From contig JAJVIM010000014.1 in NCBI GenBank assembly GCA_022071955.1, positions 1 through 64,000 of the forward strand: a stretch of DNA of 64,000 nt. Reading direction: 5' to 3'. Of this stretch, positions 16,460-26,073 are shown one piece after another. How positions within the stretch are numbered: the first letter of the stretch is position 1; the number at the start of each line of letters is the position of its first letter. The notes beneath the pieces were generated by a model. That model made no database searches. It was not told the origin of the DNA and saw only the letters and a list, made by a program, of their open reading frames with translations. The DNA comes from Anaerolineae bacterium. Its GTDB lineage: Bacteria > Chloroflexota > Anaerolineae > 4572-78 > J111. The translations under genes were made by a program, and so were the position numbers.

Positions 16460-18858
16460 TAACCACCTTCCTTGTTTAGGGGCCAGGTTACCTGTACTTT
16501 GGCGCCGGCCCCCGGAGTACTCTCAATAATCAGCGAACCGCCAATCCGCGCCGCCCGGGCCTGCATCACGCTCAACCCAAAGTGATGACGGCCATCGTTG
16601 GGCAGGAGCCGCGGGTCGAAACCGCTGCCATCATCCCGAATGCACAGGCAGGCGTTGTCGTTACGCCGAAGAAATTCGATTTGTACGGTCCTGGCGCGGC
16701 CGTGACGCTGGGCGTTGCGAACCGCCTCGCCGACAATGCGGGCCAGTTCGGTGCTGATGGCTTCGGGAATGACCATATCGCCGGCCTGATGCAGATTCAG
16801 GTCAACCCGGGCCGTCACCTCCGGTTTGAGCCGCTCAATTTCGCTGCGAACGGTTTCATCCAAACGGGCGGGCGGCGGCGGCACATCGCGCAACTGGGCA
16901 ATAAATTGCCGCGTTTCCTGCGACAGGTTGGCCATAATATCGCGCAAAGCCAGCAGCCGGGTTCTGATTTCCGGGCGAGGGGTGGTTTCGGCGGTTTCTG
17001 CCAGCGTATCAACCTGCAAATAAATGTAGCCCTGAGTTTGGGCCATGCTGTCGTGAATATCGGCGGCAATGCGGTCGCGCTCTTGCAGCCGGGCCACGTT
17101 GCGAGCCTGCTGCTGCACCTGCGCCACCAGGTTCATGTTGTCAACGGTCAGCGCAATTTGCTGAGCAATAGACCCCGCCAGCGAGATCACCTCCGGGCTG
17201 AACGGGCGCGGTGCGCGCCGAAAAACGCCCAGCACCCCCAGGGTGCGTCCGTGGATCCGCAGCGGCACGGCCGCAAAAGCGTGCAGCGCCCGCTCGCGGA
17301 CAACGGCGCGGGCCAGCAGCGGCGCCTGGCTAATGTCGTCCAGCGCAATGGGCGCACCGCTGGCCTGCACTCGCCCCAGCAGCCCTTCACCGGGCGCAAA
17401 AGAAGTCAGCTCCTGGCTCAGCTCCCAGTCAAAACCGTACTGGGCGCACAAACGCAGCGCGATGCCGTCATCATCAACCAGCCAAATGCCGCCCATATCG
17501 GCGTTCATTACGCGCAGCGACAGATTGAGCGCCGTTTCCAGCAACTCGGAACGCGATTGCGAGCGGCTGGCAAAAGAGACCACTTCTGACAAAGCCGCCA
17601 GCTCCTGCGAGCGATGAGCCACCCGCCGTTCCAGTTCTCGCGCCCAGGTGGCCAGTTCCTCGCGCGAGGTTTGCAGCCGCTGGCGCATCACCTCAAAATT
17701 TTCGGCCAGTTCACCCAGTTCGCTGCCGGCCTGCACCTGGAGCGGAGTTGAGAGATCGCCCTGAGCAATTTTGCCGGCGGCGCGCACCAGTTGCGGCACG
17801 GGGCGAACAATCCGTTTGGCCATCCACACCACGGTAATTGCCAAAAACAAAATTAACGCCAGCGACGCCAACTGCCCCCGCAGAGTCACCCGCGTGGCCG
17901 GGGCCAACACCTCGGCTTCTGGCAGCATGGCCACAACCGTCCAGTCTCGGCTGGTTAACGACGCGGCGCTGTAGTAAACCCGATCCGGCTGGTCCTCTAA
18001 CCGGGCGACAACCACCGCCGGGCGGGGATTAGTTTGCAAATATTGCCACAATATCTGGCTGCCCGTATCGGAGATGGCGGTCAACGGGCCAAACCGGCCA
18101 TCGGTTTTGAGCTGCGTCCCAATCTCCGGCGACAGCGGCACCAGGCTGCGAAAAATATAATTACGGTCGCGGCCATGCGCCAGCCGGATGCCGTACAGGT
18201 CAACCAGAATAGCGTAACCATTTTGCCCAATTTTGTAACTTTCAACGGCGTTCCACACCTCTTCCGGTGAAACCGACACGGCCACCACCCCTACCGGCAG
18301 CGAACTTTCCGGCGCAAAAACGGGCGCGGCCAGCCACATTACCGGCTGCCGGTCCCGGCTGGAAATGACCGGGTCAGACATGTAGGGATTGCCGTTGAAG
18401 GCTCGTTGAAAAAAATCGCTGCTGCCAAAGTTTTGGCCGACATAACTGCCGTTACTGGAGATAACAACTTCGCCGTTTTGGTCCAGCAGCAGCACGGCCT
18501 GGTAAAATTCGTTGGAGGCCAAAAAATTGGTAAAATCGGCCAGAGTGGGGGTAAACAAGGTGGCCCGCTGGTTGGGCGGCACGCTGATGAACTCCTGCGC
18601 GGCCCGCGACAGCGACAAGTTGACCACGCGGCTTAAATCGCTGCGCACCAGCGAGTCGAGCCGGTCGGCCAGTGTTTGGGCGTCGTTGATGAGGGTGTTG
18701 GTTTGCAGGGTTTCAATTTCGGACCGGTTTTGGCGGTTGAGGTCAAAAAACTGCGCAACCACGGTGAGCGCCGCCACCAACAACATCGACAAAGCCAGCC
18801 GGGTCGCCAGAGAACGCCGCTCGATGTGCCCTTTGAGCGAGGCCAGCATGTTTTTCAC
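16459..18858 (-). CDS. Membrane sensor histidine kinase (Cache-HAMP-GAF-HisKA_3)
   Basis: 799 aa. In order it has an N-terminal TM helix, an extracytoplasmic double-Cache-like region (about 50-310), a second TM (about 325-345), HAMP (about 345-400), a GAF domain (about 425-570), a HisKA_3 dimerisation helix with phospho-acceptor His (IAADIHDSMAQ, around residue 600), and an HATPase domain (GEAVRNAQRH, DDGSGFDP). This is the NarX/LiaS-type layout, fitting the NarL-type partner. The GTG start at 18858 overlaps the stop of the binding-protein gene by 4 nt (GTGA); an ATG at 18849 is an alternative. Confidence 0.93.
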   Translation of the reverse strand: MKNMLASLKGHIERRSLATRLALSMLLVAALTVVAQFFDLNRQNRSEIETLQTNTLINDAQTLADRLDSLVRSDLSRVVNLSLSRAAQEFISVPPNQRATLFTPTLADFTNFLASNEFYQAVLLLDQNGEVVISSNGSYVGQNFGSSDFFQRAFNGNPYMSDPVISSRDRQPVMWLAAPVFAPESSLPVGVVAVSVSPEEVWNAVESYKIGQNGYAILVDLYGIRLAHGRDRNYIFRSLVPLSPEIGTQLKTDGRFGPLTAISDTGSQILWQYLQTNPRPAVVVARLEDQPDRVYYSAASLTSRDWTVVAMLPEAEVLAPATRVTLRGQLASLALILFLAITVVWMAKRIVRPVPQLVRAAGKIAQGDLSTPLQVQAGSELGELAENFEVMRQRLQTSREELATWARELERRVAHRSQELAALSEVVSFASRSQSRSELLETALNLSLRVMNADMGGIWLVDDDGIALRLCAQYGFDWELSQELTSFAPGEGLLGRVQASGAPIALDDISQAPLLARAVVRERALHAFAAVPLRIHGRTLGVLGVFRRAPRPFSPEVISLAGSIAQQIALTVDNMNLVAQVQQQARNVARLQERDRIAADIHDSMAQTQGYIYLQVDTLAETAETTPRPEIRTRLLALRDIMANLSQETRQFIAQLRDVPPPPARLDETVRSEIERLKPEVTARVDLNLHQAGDMVIPEAISTELARIVGEAVRNAQRHGRARTVQIEFLRRNDNACLCIRDDGSGFDPRLLPNDGRHHFGLSVMQARAARIGGSLIIESTPGAGAKVQVTWPLNKEGG

Positions 18859-20132
18859 CGGGCTGTCTCCGGCAAACAGGCCGCCCGCTGGGCAGCAACC
18901 GTGTCTGAAGAGTCAACCAACTGCCCGTTTTCGGTGTAGATGCCCGCCGGAATGGCCTGGCCATTTTTCATTTGGGCCAGGGTGATCACGTGCAGTCCTT
19001 CGCCAGCGGCATCAAAACAGTAGTTGCCTTGCACGCCCTCAAACGCCGACGCCCGAATCAACCGGCTGAGCGCCTCGTTGCGCGCATCCGGGTGCTTTTG
19101 CCAGATATTGGTCAACAGGTAAACGGCATCGTAATACCAGGCAATATACGTATCGGGCGAGAGACCAAAGCACTGATCAAACGCCTGTAAATATTCGCGC
19201 CCGCGCGGCGTGGCCGCCAATTGGGCATCAAGCGTTACATAAATGTCGTCCTGGGCGTCGGCGGCCACATACGCGGTTATCGTTGATGATCCGCTGGGAG
19301 AGGTGACAATCGGCACGTCCAAATCCCAGTACCTAACCGCGCGCAGCAGGCGGCCAACATCGGTTTGATTTGTGCCGTAAATCAGCACCGCATCAACATT
19401 TGCTTCGGCCAGACGCTGCACCAGCGTGTCAAAATCTTTGGCGCCGGTGGTGTACCCCAGCCGCGCCGCTACCCGCAAGCCGCGCCGGTTGAGTTCGCCC
19501 ACAATCCGGTCCGCGCCGCCGGCCCCAAACGCATCGGTATCGTGAATAATGCCGATGCGCTGCGCCCCCAATTTATCTACGGCAAAGGTCAGCATGGCCG
19601 GCGCGGTCAGCCGGTCGCTGGGCCGCATCCTGAACAGATTAGCCACTCCCTGCTGGGTGAGCGTGGCATTGGTTGCGCCAATGAACATAGGCAGCGAAGT
19701 ATCGCGGTGGGCCGGCACAATCAGCACGCCATAAGCCGATTTAAACGGCCCCAGCAACGCGTCCAGATCATCCTCGGCCACGGCCTGGCGGTATTGTTCC
19801 AGCGCGGTTTGGGGGTTGGATCGGGCATCGCGCACCACCAGCTCCAGCGGAATGCCATTGACGCCCCCGGCCTGGTTAATCTCTTCGATGGCCAGCCGGG
19901 CGGCGCGGATGCTCAAATCACCAATTTGAGCGCCGGTGCCGGTAACTTCGGTGTTGATACCAATACGATAGGTTGCCGGCGTGGGAATTTCGGCCATAAC
20001 CGGCCGGGTAAACGTTACCGCAGAGTCGAGCGCGCCGCTGCCGGACGTAACCGGCTGGCAGGCAGCCAGCGCCAGGCTCAACAAAATGAGCGCGGCAACT
20101 GCCCCTGTTTGCCGGTTGATTTTACCTGCCAT
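18855..20132 (-). CDS. Lipoprotein substrate-binding protein (Leu/Ile/Val-binding type) of a three-component sensor
   Basis: 425 aa. A lipoprotein signal ends in LAAC near residue 25. The rest is a type I periplasmic-binding fold (Peripla_BP_6): INTEVTGTGAQIGDLSIRAA near residue 60 and GVNGIPLELVVRDA near 95. Such proteins usually feed Liv-type ABC transporters. Here there is no transporter next to it; the gene overlaps a histidine kinase gene instead, so it probably presents a ligand to the kinase's sensing domain. The ligand could be lactate, glycolate or an amino acid. A well-formed promoter lies 85 bp upstream. Confidence 0.88.
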   Translation of the reverse strand: MAGKINRQTGAVAALILLSLALAACQPVTSGSGALDSAVTFTRPVMAEIPTPATYRIGINTEVTGTGAQIGDLSIRAARLAIEEINQAGGVNGIPLELVVRDARSNPQTALEQYRQAVAEDDLDALLGPFKSAYGVLIVPAHRDTSLPMFIGATNATLTQQGVANLFRMRPSDRLTAPAMLTFAVDKLGAQRIGIIHDTDAFGAGGADRIVGELNRRGLRVAARLGYTTGAKDFDTLVQRLAEANVDAVLIYGTNQTDVGRLLRAVRYWDLDVPIVTSPSGSSTITAYVAADAQDDIYVTLDAQLAATPRGREYLQAFDQCFGLSPDTYIAWYYDAVYLLTNIWQKHPDARNEALSRLIRASAFEGVQGNYCFDAAGEGLHVITLAQMKNGQAIPAGIYTENGQLVDSSDTVAAQRAACLPETAR

Positions 20133-20216
20133 GTTACTGTTGTCCCACGTTGGACGCTTACGCCGTTACGGTTTGGCAATCCGTTGCGCTAACTTTTTAT
20201 AAAAAAGTTCACAAAA

Positions 20217-20245
20217 ATTATAGTGACGTTAACCCGGTTTGGCAA
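20217..20245 (-). promoter_or_regulatory. Promoter of the sensory operon
   Basis: On the minus strand the -35 TTGCCA (20245-20240) and -10 TATAAT (20222-20217) are 17 bp apart. The 11-bp sequence CGGTTTGGCAA occurs at 20235-20245, over the -35, and again at 20169-20179. This looks like a regulator-binding direct repeat. Confidence 0.7.
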
Positions 20246-20247
20246 AG

Positions 20248-21237
20248 CTATGCTCCCTCCGGCCCGGCCAGGCTAACCTGCGCGGCAAAGGTGGCCGGGT
20301 CGATGTTGCTGCCGCAGACAATCAACCCTACCCGCCGGCCGGCCAGCTTTTCGCGCAGCGGGCCAACCAGCGCCGCCGTCGCCGCCGCGCCCGCCGGCTC
20401 AACCGCCAGTTTCACGCCCTGATAAATCAGCCCCATCGCCCGGCGCAACTCGTCATCAGAAACCCGCACCAACTCATCGACAAAACGCTGGCACAGGCCA
20501 AAACTGTACGGCTCGGCAAACGGCGCGCCCAGGCTATCGGCAATGGAGCGCACTTTGTCGATGGCTTCCGGCCGGCCGCTGGCAAAGCTGCGGTGCATCG
20601 TATCGGCCCCCTCCGGCTCCACGCCGATGACCTGGCAACGCGGCTGGAGCAATTTAACCGCCGCGGCAATACCGGCGCACAGCCCGCCGCCGCCAATCGG
20701 CACAATTACGGCGTCCAGCCCGGCCACCTGTCGGCACAACTCCAGCCCAACGGTGGCCGTGCCCAGCGCAGTCAACGGCCCCTCGAAAGGGTGAACATAG
20801 CTGCGTCCCTCTTCGGCCTCAATCTGGCGCACCCGTTCAAACGCCTGGTGCACGTTATCCACCAACACCACTTCTGCGCCGTAGGCCCGGCACAGCGCCA
20901 CTCGCGCCGGATTGGCCGTTTTGGGCATCACCACTTTGGCCGTGCTGTCGAGCTGCTGCGCGGCGTAGCCCACGGCGATGGCGTGATTACCGGCGCTGAC
21001 CGCCGTTACACCGCGCGCCCGCGCCGTATCATCCAGCTCAAGCATTACCCGGATGGCCCCGCGCGGTTTAAACGTGCCGGTGTGCTGAAAAAGTTCCAGC
21101 TTGAGCCAGACCTCGGTAGTATGGCCCAGCAGATCGGTGAGGTGGCGATTTTGCCAGCGCCAAACCGGCGTTTCAACCACAAACGGATCAATCAGCCGGC
21201 GGGTTGTCTCAATTTCGGCCAGGGTGGGAAGCTGCAT
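20248..21237 (-). CDS. Threonine/serine dehydratase-like PLP enzyme
   Basis: 329 aa, fold-type II PLP enzyme without an ACT domain, as in catabolic threonine dehydratases. The PLP lysine is in TFKPRGAIRVM, the substrate loop is SAGNHAIAVGYAAQ, and the phosphate-binding loop is GGGGLCAGIA. It likely deaminates threonine or serine to a 2-oxo acid. ATG 21237 is chosen over a start 78 nt upstream because it follows GGAGG (complement of 21243-21247) and begins at the family N-terminus. A 2-oxobutyrate product would feed isoleucine synthesis, and ilvD lies 8 kb away. Serine racemase activity cannot be excluded. Confidence 0.87.
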   Translation of the reverse strand: MQLPTLAEIETTRRLIDPFVVETPVWRWQNRHLTDLLGHTTEVWLKLELFQHTGTFKPRGAIRVMLELDDTARARGVTAVSAGNHAIAVGYAAQQLDSTAKVVMPKTANPARVALCRAYGAEVVLVDNVHQAFERVRQIEAEEGRSYVHPFEGPLTALGTATVGLELCRQVAGLDAVIVPIGGGGLCAGIAAAVKLLQPRCQVIGVEPEGADTMHRSFASGRPEAIDKVRSIADSLGAPFAEPYSFGLCQRFVDELVRVSDDELRRAMGLIYQGVKLAVEPAGAAATAALVGPLREKLAGRRVGLIVCGSNIDPATFAAQVSLAGPEGA

Positions 21238-21307
21238 TGAGTCCTCCAGATTGTTTGAATTTTTGGTGGGGTAATGGTAAGTTATCCGGGTTATCCGGGA
21301 ACCAACC

Positions 21308-24300
21308 ATGCTCAAATTCTACTGCAAATTGCTGTTTAATCTAATTGGGCTGGCCGTGCTGCTGGCGACATCGCTACCGGCCGGCGCTCAAACGCCGGAA
21401 CCGCCGGGTCTCGCACTGGGGTTTCATTTGGCCAAAGGCGACAGCCAGCATTTTGAGGCCGCCCGCGCCGCCGGCGCAAAATTTGTGGTGGTGGTATTCA
21501 ACTGGGCCAACATCGAGCCGGAACCGGGCTACCACTACTGGACCGAACCGGACGCAGCTTTGGCCGCCGCCGAATATTACGGGCTGGACGTGATCGCCCG
21601 GCTGGACCAGCCGCCGGATTGGGCCATCCAACCCGGCCAAACCCTGCCCTTTAACGCCGCCGCCTACGCCGCTTTTGCCGGCAGCGTGGCCCAGCGCTAC
21701 GGCCCCCGGCTGGCCGGGATGATTCTGTGGAACGAACCCAACCTCAACGTCGATTGGAACAACCAGCCGCCCAACGCCGCCGCCTACGCCGAACTGCTCA
21801 AGCCGGCCTACGCCGCGGTCAAAGCCATCGACCCGGATTTGCCGGTGGCGCTGGCCGCGCCGGCCTCCACCGAAGGCGAAGGGGATTGGGCCATCAACGA
21901 TCTGGATTATTTGCAGGCTTTGTACGCCGCCGGCATCAAGGATTATTTTGATGTGCTCACTGCCCATCCCTACGGTTTTGGCCGCCCGCCCGTCGACGCC
22001 CCGGAAAAGTACCGGCCCAACTTTCGGCGGCTGGAACTATACCGCCAAATTATGGCGGCCAATGGCGATGCGGCCAAGCCGGTGTGGGTTACCGAGGCCG
22101 GCTGGCTGGTGGCCGCCAACAACCCCACAAGCGAGTGGCAGCTCGTGTCGCCGGAAACGCAGGCGGACTACACGCTGGCGGCCATCGATTACGCCCAAAG
22201 CCACTACCCCTGGCTGGAGCGGCTGGCGCTGTGGCAGCTCAACGCGCAGGGCGATGACTACGGCTTTAACCTGTGGAACGGCCCCGCCGCGGCCAGTCCC
22301 GCCTACCGGGCGCTGGTGGCCAGTTGTCCCAATCGCAGCAATCTGTGCGATTCGACCACGCCGGCGACGCCGGTGGGGCTGATCCGCTCGCCGCTGTTTG
22401 TGCTGGCCGCCGACAGCATCATTCGCCTGGGTGACCGCGACACGCTCCACCCGCACTGGGTGCACCTGTACAACGGCGGCAGCCTGAGCTGGACGGGTGA
22501 AATCTTTTTGAGCGCCCCGGAAGCCGGGCTGCCGTACAACCTGCTGCTGGAAACCATGCAGGTGACCCAACCCGACAACCGGCTGGTTATCAACGGGCAG
22601 GAAGTGGGCCGGCTGGCCCAGCGCGCCCGTCCGGACATCACCAGCACCTGGGTAACGCAGAAATTCAGCCTGCCGCCCGGCCTGCTGCGGCCCGGCCCCA
22701 ACCGCCTCACGCTGACAGTTGGGCCGCGCAACCCGGCCCGCCAGTACGAAACCGCCCGCTTTGAAAATCTGCAAATTCGCCACGCCCGGCTGGAATTGGC
22801 CGCTGACTCGCCGCCGCCACTGTTTACCGGCTGGCAGCCGCGCCCCTCGCCGGGCGGCTGGAGCGAAACTGGCCGGCTGCGGCCCGGCAGCGACGGCCGG
22901 GTGTGGCTCACCGGCAACCGGCCCGGCCAGTTGTGGCAGGTTGAAACCCGGCCACCCTTAAGCGCTACCAACCGCAGCGCCAACCGCCCCGATTTGGTGT
23001 TTGCCGATATTCTGCCCGATGGCCGGCTCGCGGCCACCGACCGCGGTCTCTTTTGGCGCGAATCCGTGGCCGGCGAGTGGCAGCCCGCCGGCGGCCCGGC
23101 CGCGCAGGCCTACAGCGTGGCGATGTTCGATCATCGGTTTTGGGCCGGCTTTGAGGGCGAGGGTTTGTGGGCCGCGGCTGAACCCGGCGGGCCGTGGGCG
23201 CGAACGCCGCTCACCGCCACCACGGTCATCGATGTAGTGTCCGGCGGCGACACGCTCTTTGCCGTTACCCCGGATTCCATTTTTGCCGGCGATGGCCGCG
23301 GGCCGTGGCGCTCGCTGCCGCTGCCGGGGCTAACCCCTGCCCAACTGACCGACACCGGCGAATTTTACGGCGACAAAATGCGCCCGCGCCTGTACCTGAC
23401 CGGCGACGGCGGGCTGGTGCTGCGCTTTCAGGACCGGCTGTGGGTGGGGCAAGAGTCAGGGACCGGCGAACAGGCTGTGTCGTCTGCGCACAATTCACAA
23501 TTCACCATTCACAATTGGCTCCCTTTTGGCCCGGAAAAAGCGGCCGGCAAAATTTACAGCGTGGCCAACTGCTGCGGCCCCGGCACGCTGGTCGGTACCA
23601 ACAAAGCCGGGCTGTGGCGGCTCGATGACCGCGACGAGTGGGCGCGGCTGGATGACGACGATACAAACAACGATACATTTGAAGTGACCGACGTGACCGA
23701 GTTGCTGCCGCAGGGCAACACCCTGCTGGCCGCGGGCGAAACCGGCCTGCTGGCCAGCGTTGACGGCGGCAACCGGTGGCAGGGGGTGGCCGGGCTGCCG
23801 GCCACCGTCAGCGATTTGCTGGTTGACCCCGCCGCGCCATCGCGCTGGGTGGCCGGCACGTCGGCCGGCGTTTACCTCAGCCGTGATGCCGGCGACTCGT
23901 GGCAGCCGGTCAGCCCGCCGTGGACGGTGTGGGACATGGCCTTTGGCCCGCAGGGGCGGCTGTTTGTGGGCCGCAGCAACGGGCTGGCCTGGGTCGATGA
24001 CCTGTCGGGCGCGGCCATTGATTGGCAGGCGACGGGTGACATGCGCCGGGTTTTCTTTTTGCGGGTTCGGCCCAACCCCGGCCAGCCGGCGCAGGTGTGG
24101 AGCGGCACCTGGGGCAACAACATCGCCGCCAGCAACGACGGTGGTCGCTCGGTAGCGCCCATTCATAACGGGCTGGAAACGCTGAGCGGGCTGGATTTGC
24201 TGTGGCACGCCACGCCGGGCCAGGTAACACTGGCCACCATCGAGGGGCTGTACCGCACCGACGACGGCGGGCAAAGCTGGCTCAAGCTGCCCGGCCCGCT

Positions 24301-24709
24301 GGCTCAGCAAACCGTGCACAGCCTGCTGCAAACCGGGGACGGCGCCATTTGGGCCGGGGCCGCCGACGGGTTGTGGCGCAGCCGGGATTTTGGCGCAAGC
24401 TGGACGCGGGTCGATGACGGCCCGGCGGCGGCGGTCATCCGGCTGGGCGAAGTAACGCTTCCGCCGGCAGATAACATTCCTCCGTTTGCGCCCGGCCGGG
24501 GTGCGCCGTTGGTAACCCGGCCGGAGCACTGGCTGTGGGCCGGCGTTGAAGGTGACGGCCTGTGGCTCAGCACCAACGGCGGCGACTCGTGGCTGGCGGC
24601 CGGGCTGGCGGCTCACACCGTGTACAACCTGTTTGTTGATCCGGTGCGCTACCGGCAGTTGGTCGCCGCCACCGAGGCGGGGATTTTTGCTGCGCCGCTT
24701 GATAACTGA
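21308..24709 (+). CDS. Secreted glycosidase-like protein with C-terminal beta-propeller (BNR/YCF48-like) repeats
   Basis: 1133 aa with signal peptide (1-27, ending AGA). Residues about 35-335 are a TIM barrel resembling GH39/GH5 clan A glycosidases, with candidate acid/base Glu143 (ILWNEPN) and nucleophile Glu263 (VTEAGW). A beta-sandwich-like region follows (about 360-500). The rest consists of repeated blades with D-x-G-x-S/T-W motifs (for example DDGGQSWLKL and RDFGASWTRV), like sialidase/YCF48 propellers. It probably acts outside the cell on polysaccharide. Residues about 727-737 (HNSQFTIHN) come from a heptamer repeat embedded in the gene. The substrate is unknown. Confidence 0.8.
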   Translation: MLKFYCKLLFNLIGLAVLLATSLPAGAQTPEPPGLALGFHLAKGDSQHFEAARAAGAKFVVVVFNWANIEPEPGYHYWTEPDAALAAAEYYGLDVIARLDQPPDWAIQPGQTLPFNAAAYAAFAGSVAQRYGPRLAGMILWNEPNLNVDWNNQPPNAAAYAELLKPAYAAVKAIDPDLPVALAAPASTEGEGDWAINDLDYLQALYAAGIKDYFDVLTAHPYGFGRPPVDAPEKYRPNFRRLELYRQIMAANGDAAKPVWVTEAGWLVAANNPTSEWQLVSPETQADYTLAAIDYAQSHYPWLERLALWQLNAQGDDYGFNLWNGPAAASPAYRALVASCPNRSNLCDSTTPATPVGLIRSPLFVLAADSIIRLGDRDTLHPHWVHLYNGGSLSWTGEIFLSAPEAGLPYNLLLETMQVTQPDNRLVINGQEVGRLAQRARPDITSTWVTQKFSLPPGLLRPGPNRLTLTVGPRNPARQYETARFENLQIRHARLELAADSPPPLFTGWQPRPSPGGWSETGRLRPGSDGRVWLTGNRPGQLWQVETRPPLSATNRSANRPDLVFADILPDGRLAATDRGLFWRESVAGEWQPAGGPAAQAYSVAMFDHRFWAGFEGEGLWAAAEPGGPWARTPLTATTVIDVVSGGDTLFAVTPDSIFAGDGRGPWRSLPLPGLTPAQLTDTGEFYGDKMRPRLYLTGDGGLVLRFQDRLWVGQESGTGEQAVSSAHNSQFTIHNWLPFGPEKAAGKIYSVANCCGPGTLVGTNKAGLWRLDDRDEWARLDDDDTNNDTFEVTDVTELLPQGNTLLAAGETGLLASVDGGNRWQGVAGLPATVSDLLVDPAAPSRWVAGTSAGVYLSRDAGDSWQPVSPPWTVWDMAFGPQGRLFVGRSNGLAWVDDLSGAAIDWQATGDMRRVFFLRVRPNPGQPAQVWSGTWGNNIAASNDGGRSVAPIHNGLETLSGLDLLWHATPGQVTLATIEGLYRTDDGGQSWLKLPGPLAQQTVHSLLQTGDGAIWAGAADGLWRSRDFGASWTRVDDGPAAAVIRLGEVTLPPADNIPPFAPGRGAPLVTRPEHWLWAGVEGDGLWLSTNGGDSWLAAGLAAHTVYNLFVDPVRYRQLVAATEAGIFAAPLDN
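23490..23517. repeat. In-gene heptamer array in the glycosidase/propeller gene
   Basis: Four units of ACAATTC/ACCATTC type in perfect 7-bp phase. Twenty-eight bases are in frame, within a stretch that adds a short hydrophilic loop to the propeller. Confidence 0.75.
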
Positions 24710-24862
24710 ATAGTATCTGAAAAATATTTCGGACGGCCTGCTGAAAACGTCCAACAACCTGACAACCCCACGACTTTAAATTCGCCGGATTCTGCAAAAA
24801 ATAGTATAACTCTGAGTGCTGGTCACCAAACACAAATAAACTTTTCAATGGAGAATTAAATT

Positions 24863-26026
24863 ATGCAATTAGCAGACCGAATGAACCGATTGGGCACAGA
24901 AAGTGCGTTTGAAGTGCTGGCCCGGGCCAAAGCCCTTGAGGCGCAGGGGCGAGAAATTGTCCACCTTGAAATTGGCGAGCCAGATTTTGACACCCCGCCC
25001 CACATCATCGAGGCGGCCATCAAAGCTTTGCGCGATGGCTACACCCACTACACCCCGTCCGCCGGCCTGCCGGTTGTGCGCCAAACCATCGCCGAACATG
25101 TGAGCCGCAGCCGCGGTGTCGATGTTCGCCCCGAGCAGGTGGTAGTGACGCCAGGAGCCAAGCCAATTATGTTTTTCACCATCCTGGCCCTGCTGCAACC
25201 GGGCGACGAAGCCATTTACCCGGACCCCGGCTTCCCCATTTACCGCTCGATGATCAATTTTGTGGGGGCCAAACCGGTGCCGCTGCCGCTGCGCGAGGAC
25301 AAGGATTTTCGTTTTGATCCCGCCGAATTCCGCAGCCTGGTCAATGATCGCACCAAACTGATCATTATCAACACCCCGCAGAACCCCACCGGCGGCGTGC
25401 TGACCAAATCTGATCTGGAAGCCATTGCCGATGTCGCCCGCGAGCGCAACATCCCGGTACTCAGCGACGAAGTGTACGAGCAAATTCTGTACGAAGGCGA
25501 GCACGTCAGTTTGATGTCGCTGCCGGATATGCTGCCGCACACCATTCTGCTCGACGGCTTTTCCAAAACCTACGCTATGACCGGCTGGCGGCTGGGCTAT
25601 GGGGTGATGCCCCTGCCTTTGGCCGAGCAAATGACCCGGCTGATGACCAACTCCAACTCCTGCACCTCGGCCTCCACGCAGATGGCCGGCGTGGCCGCGC
25701 TGACCGGCCCCCGCGGTGAGGTAAACCAGATGATCGCCGCCTTCCGCGAGCGGCGCGATGTGATTGTCAGCGGCCTCAACCAGATTCCCGGTTTCCGCTG
25801 CGCCAACCCGGCCGGCGCGTTTTACGTTTTCCCCAATATTGAAGGCACCGGCCGCGGCTCCAAAGAAATGGAAAACCTGCTGCTCGACAAAGCCGGCGTG
25901 GCCGCCCTCAGCGGCAGCGGCTTTGGCGTGCACGGCGATGGCTATGTCCGTTTCAGTTACGCCAACTCCATCCCCAACATTAAAAAGGCGCTGGAACGCA
26001 TTCGGGAAATGGTTGACACCCTGTAA
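24863..26026 (+). CDS. Class I/II pyridoxal-phosphate aminotransferase
   Basis: 387 aa, aspartate-aminotransferase fold type I. PLP Lys lies in SKTYAMTGWRLGYG (near residue 235), with NTPQNPTGG near residue 170 and the C-terminal substrate arginine in YVRFSYANS. It transfers an amino group between an amino acid and a 2-oxo acid. Aspartate or alanine/aromatic specificity cannot be read from sequence. ATG 24863 follows GGAG. It stands alone, with its own terminator. Confidence 0.93.
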   Translation: MQLADRMNRLGTESAFEVLARAKALEAQGREIVHLEIGEPDFDTPPHIIEAAIKALRDGYTHYTPSAGLPVVRQTIAEHVSRSRGVDVRPEQVVVTPGAKPIMFFTILALLQPGDEAIYPDPGFPIYRSMINFVGAKPVPLPLREDKDFRFDPAEFRSLVNDRTKLIIINTPQNPTGGVLTKSDLEAIADVARERNIPVLSDEVYEQILYEGEHVSLMSLPDMLPHTILLDGFSKTYAMTGWRLGYGVMPLPLAEQMTRLMTNSNSCTSASTQMAGVAALTGPRGEVNQMIAAFRERRDVIVSGLNQIPGFRCANPAGAFYVFPNIEGTGRGSKEMENLLLDKAGVAALSGSGFGVHGDGYVRFSYANSIPNIKKALERIREMVDTL

Positions 26027-26036
26027 ACCGGCCCCA

Positions 26037-26073
26037 ACACGGCGGCGGGCCAGGCCCGCCGCCGTGTCTTTTT
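26037..26073 (+). terminator. Terminator after the aminotransferase gene
   Basis: A perfect 14-bp GC-rich stem (26037-26050 with 26054-26067) is followed by C and five T. Confidence 0.9.

Noticed and set aside
24782-24810. Promoter for the aminotransferase gene (TATAAC at 24805)
   Set aside because: No acceptable -35 lies at 16-18 bp spacing. Left out of the feature list.
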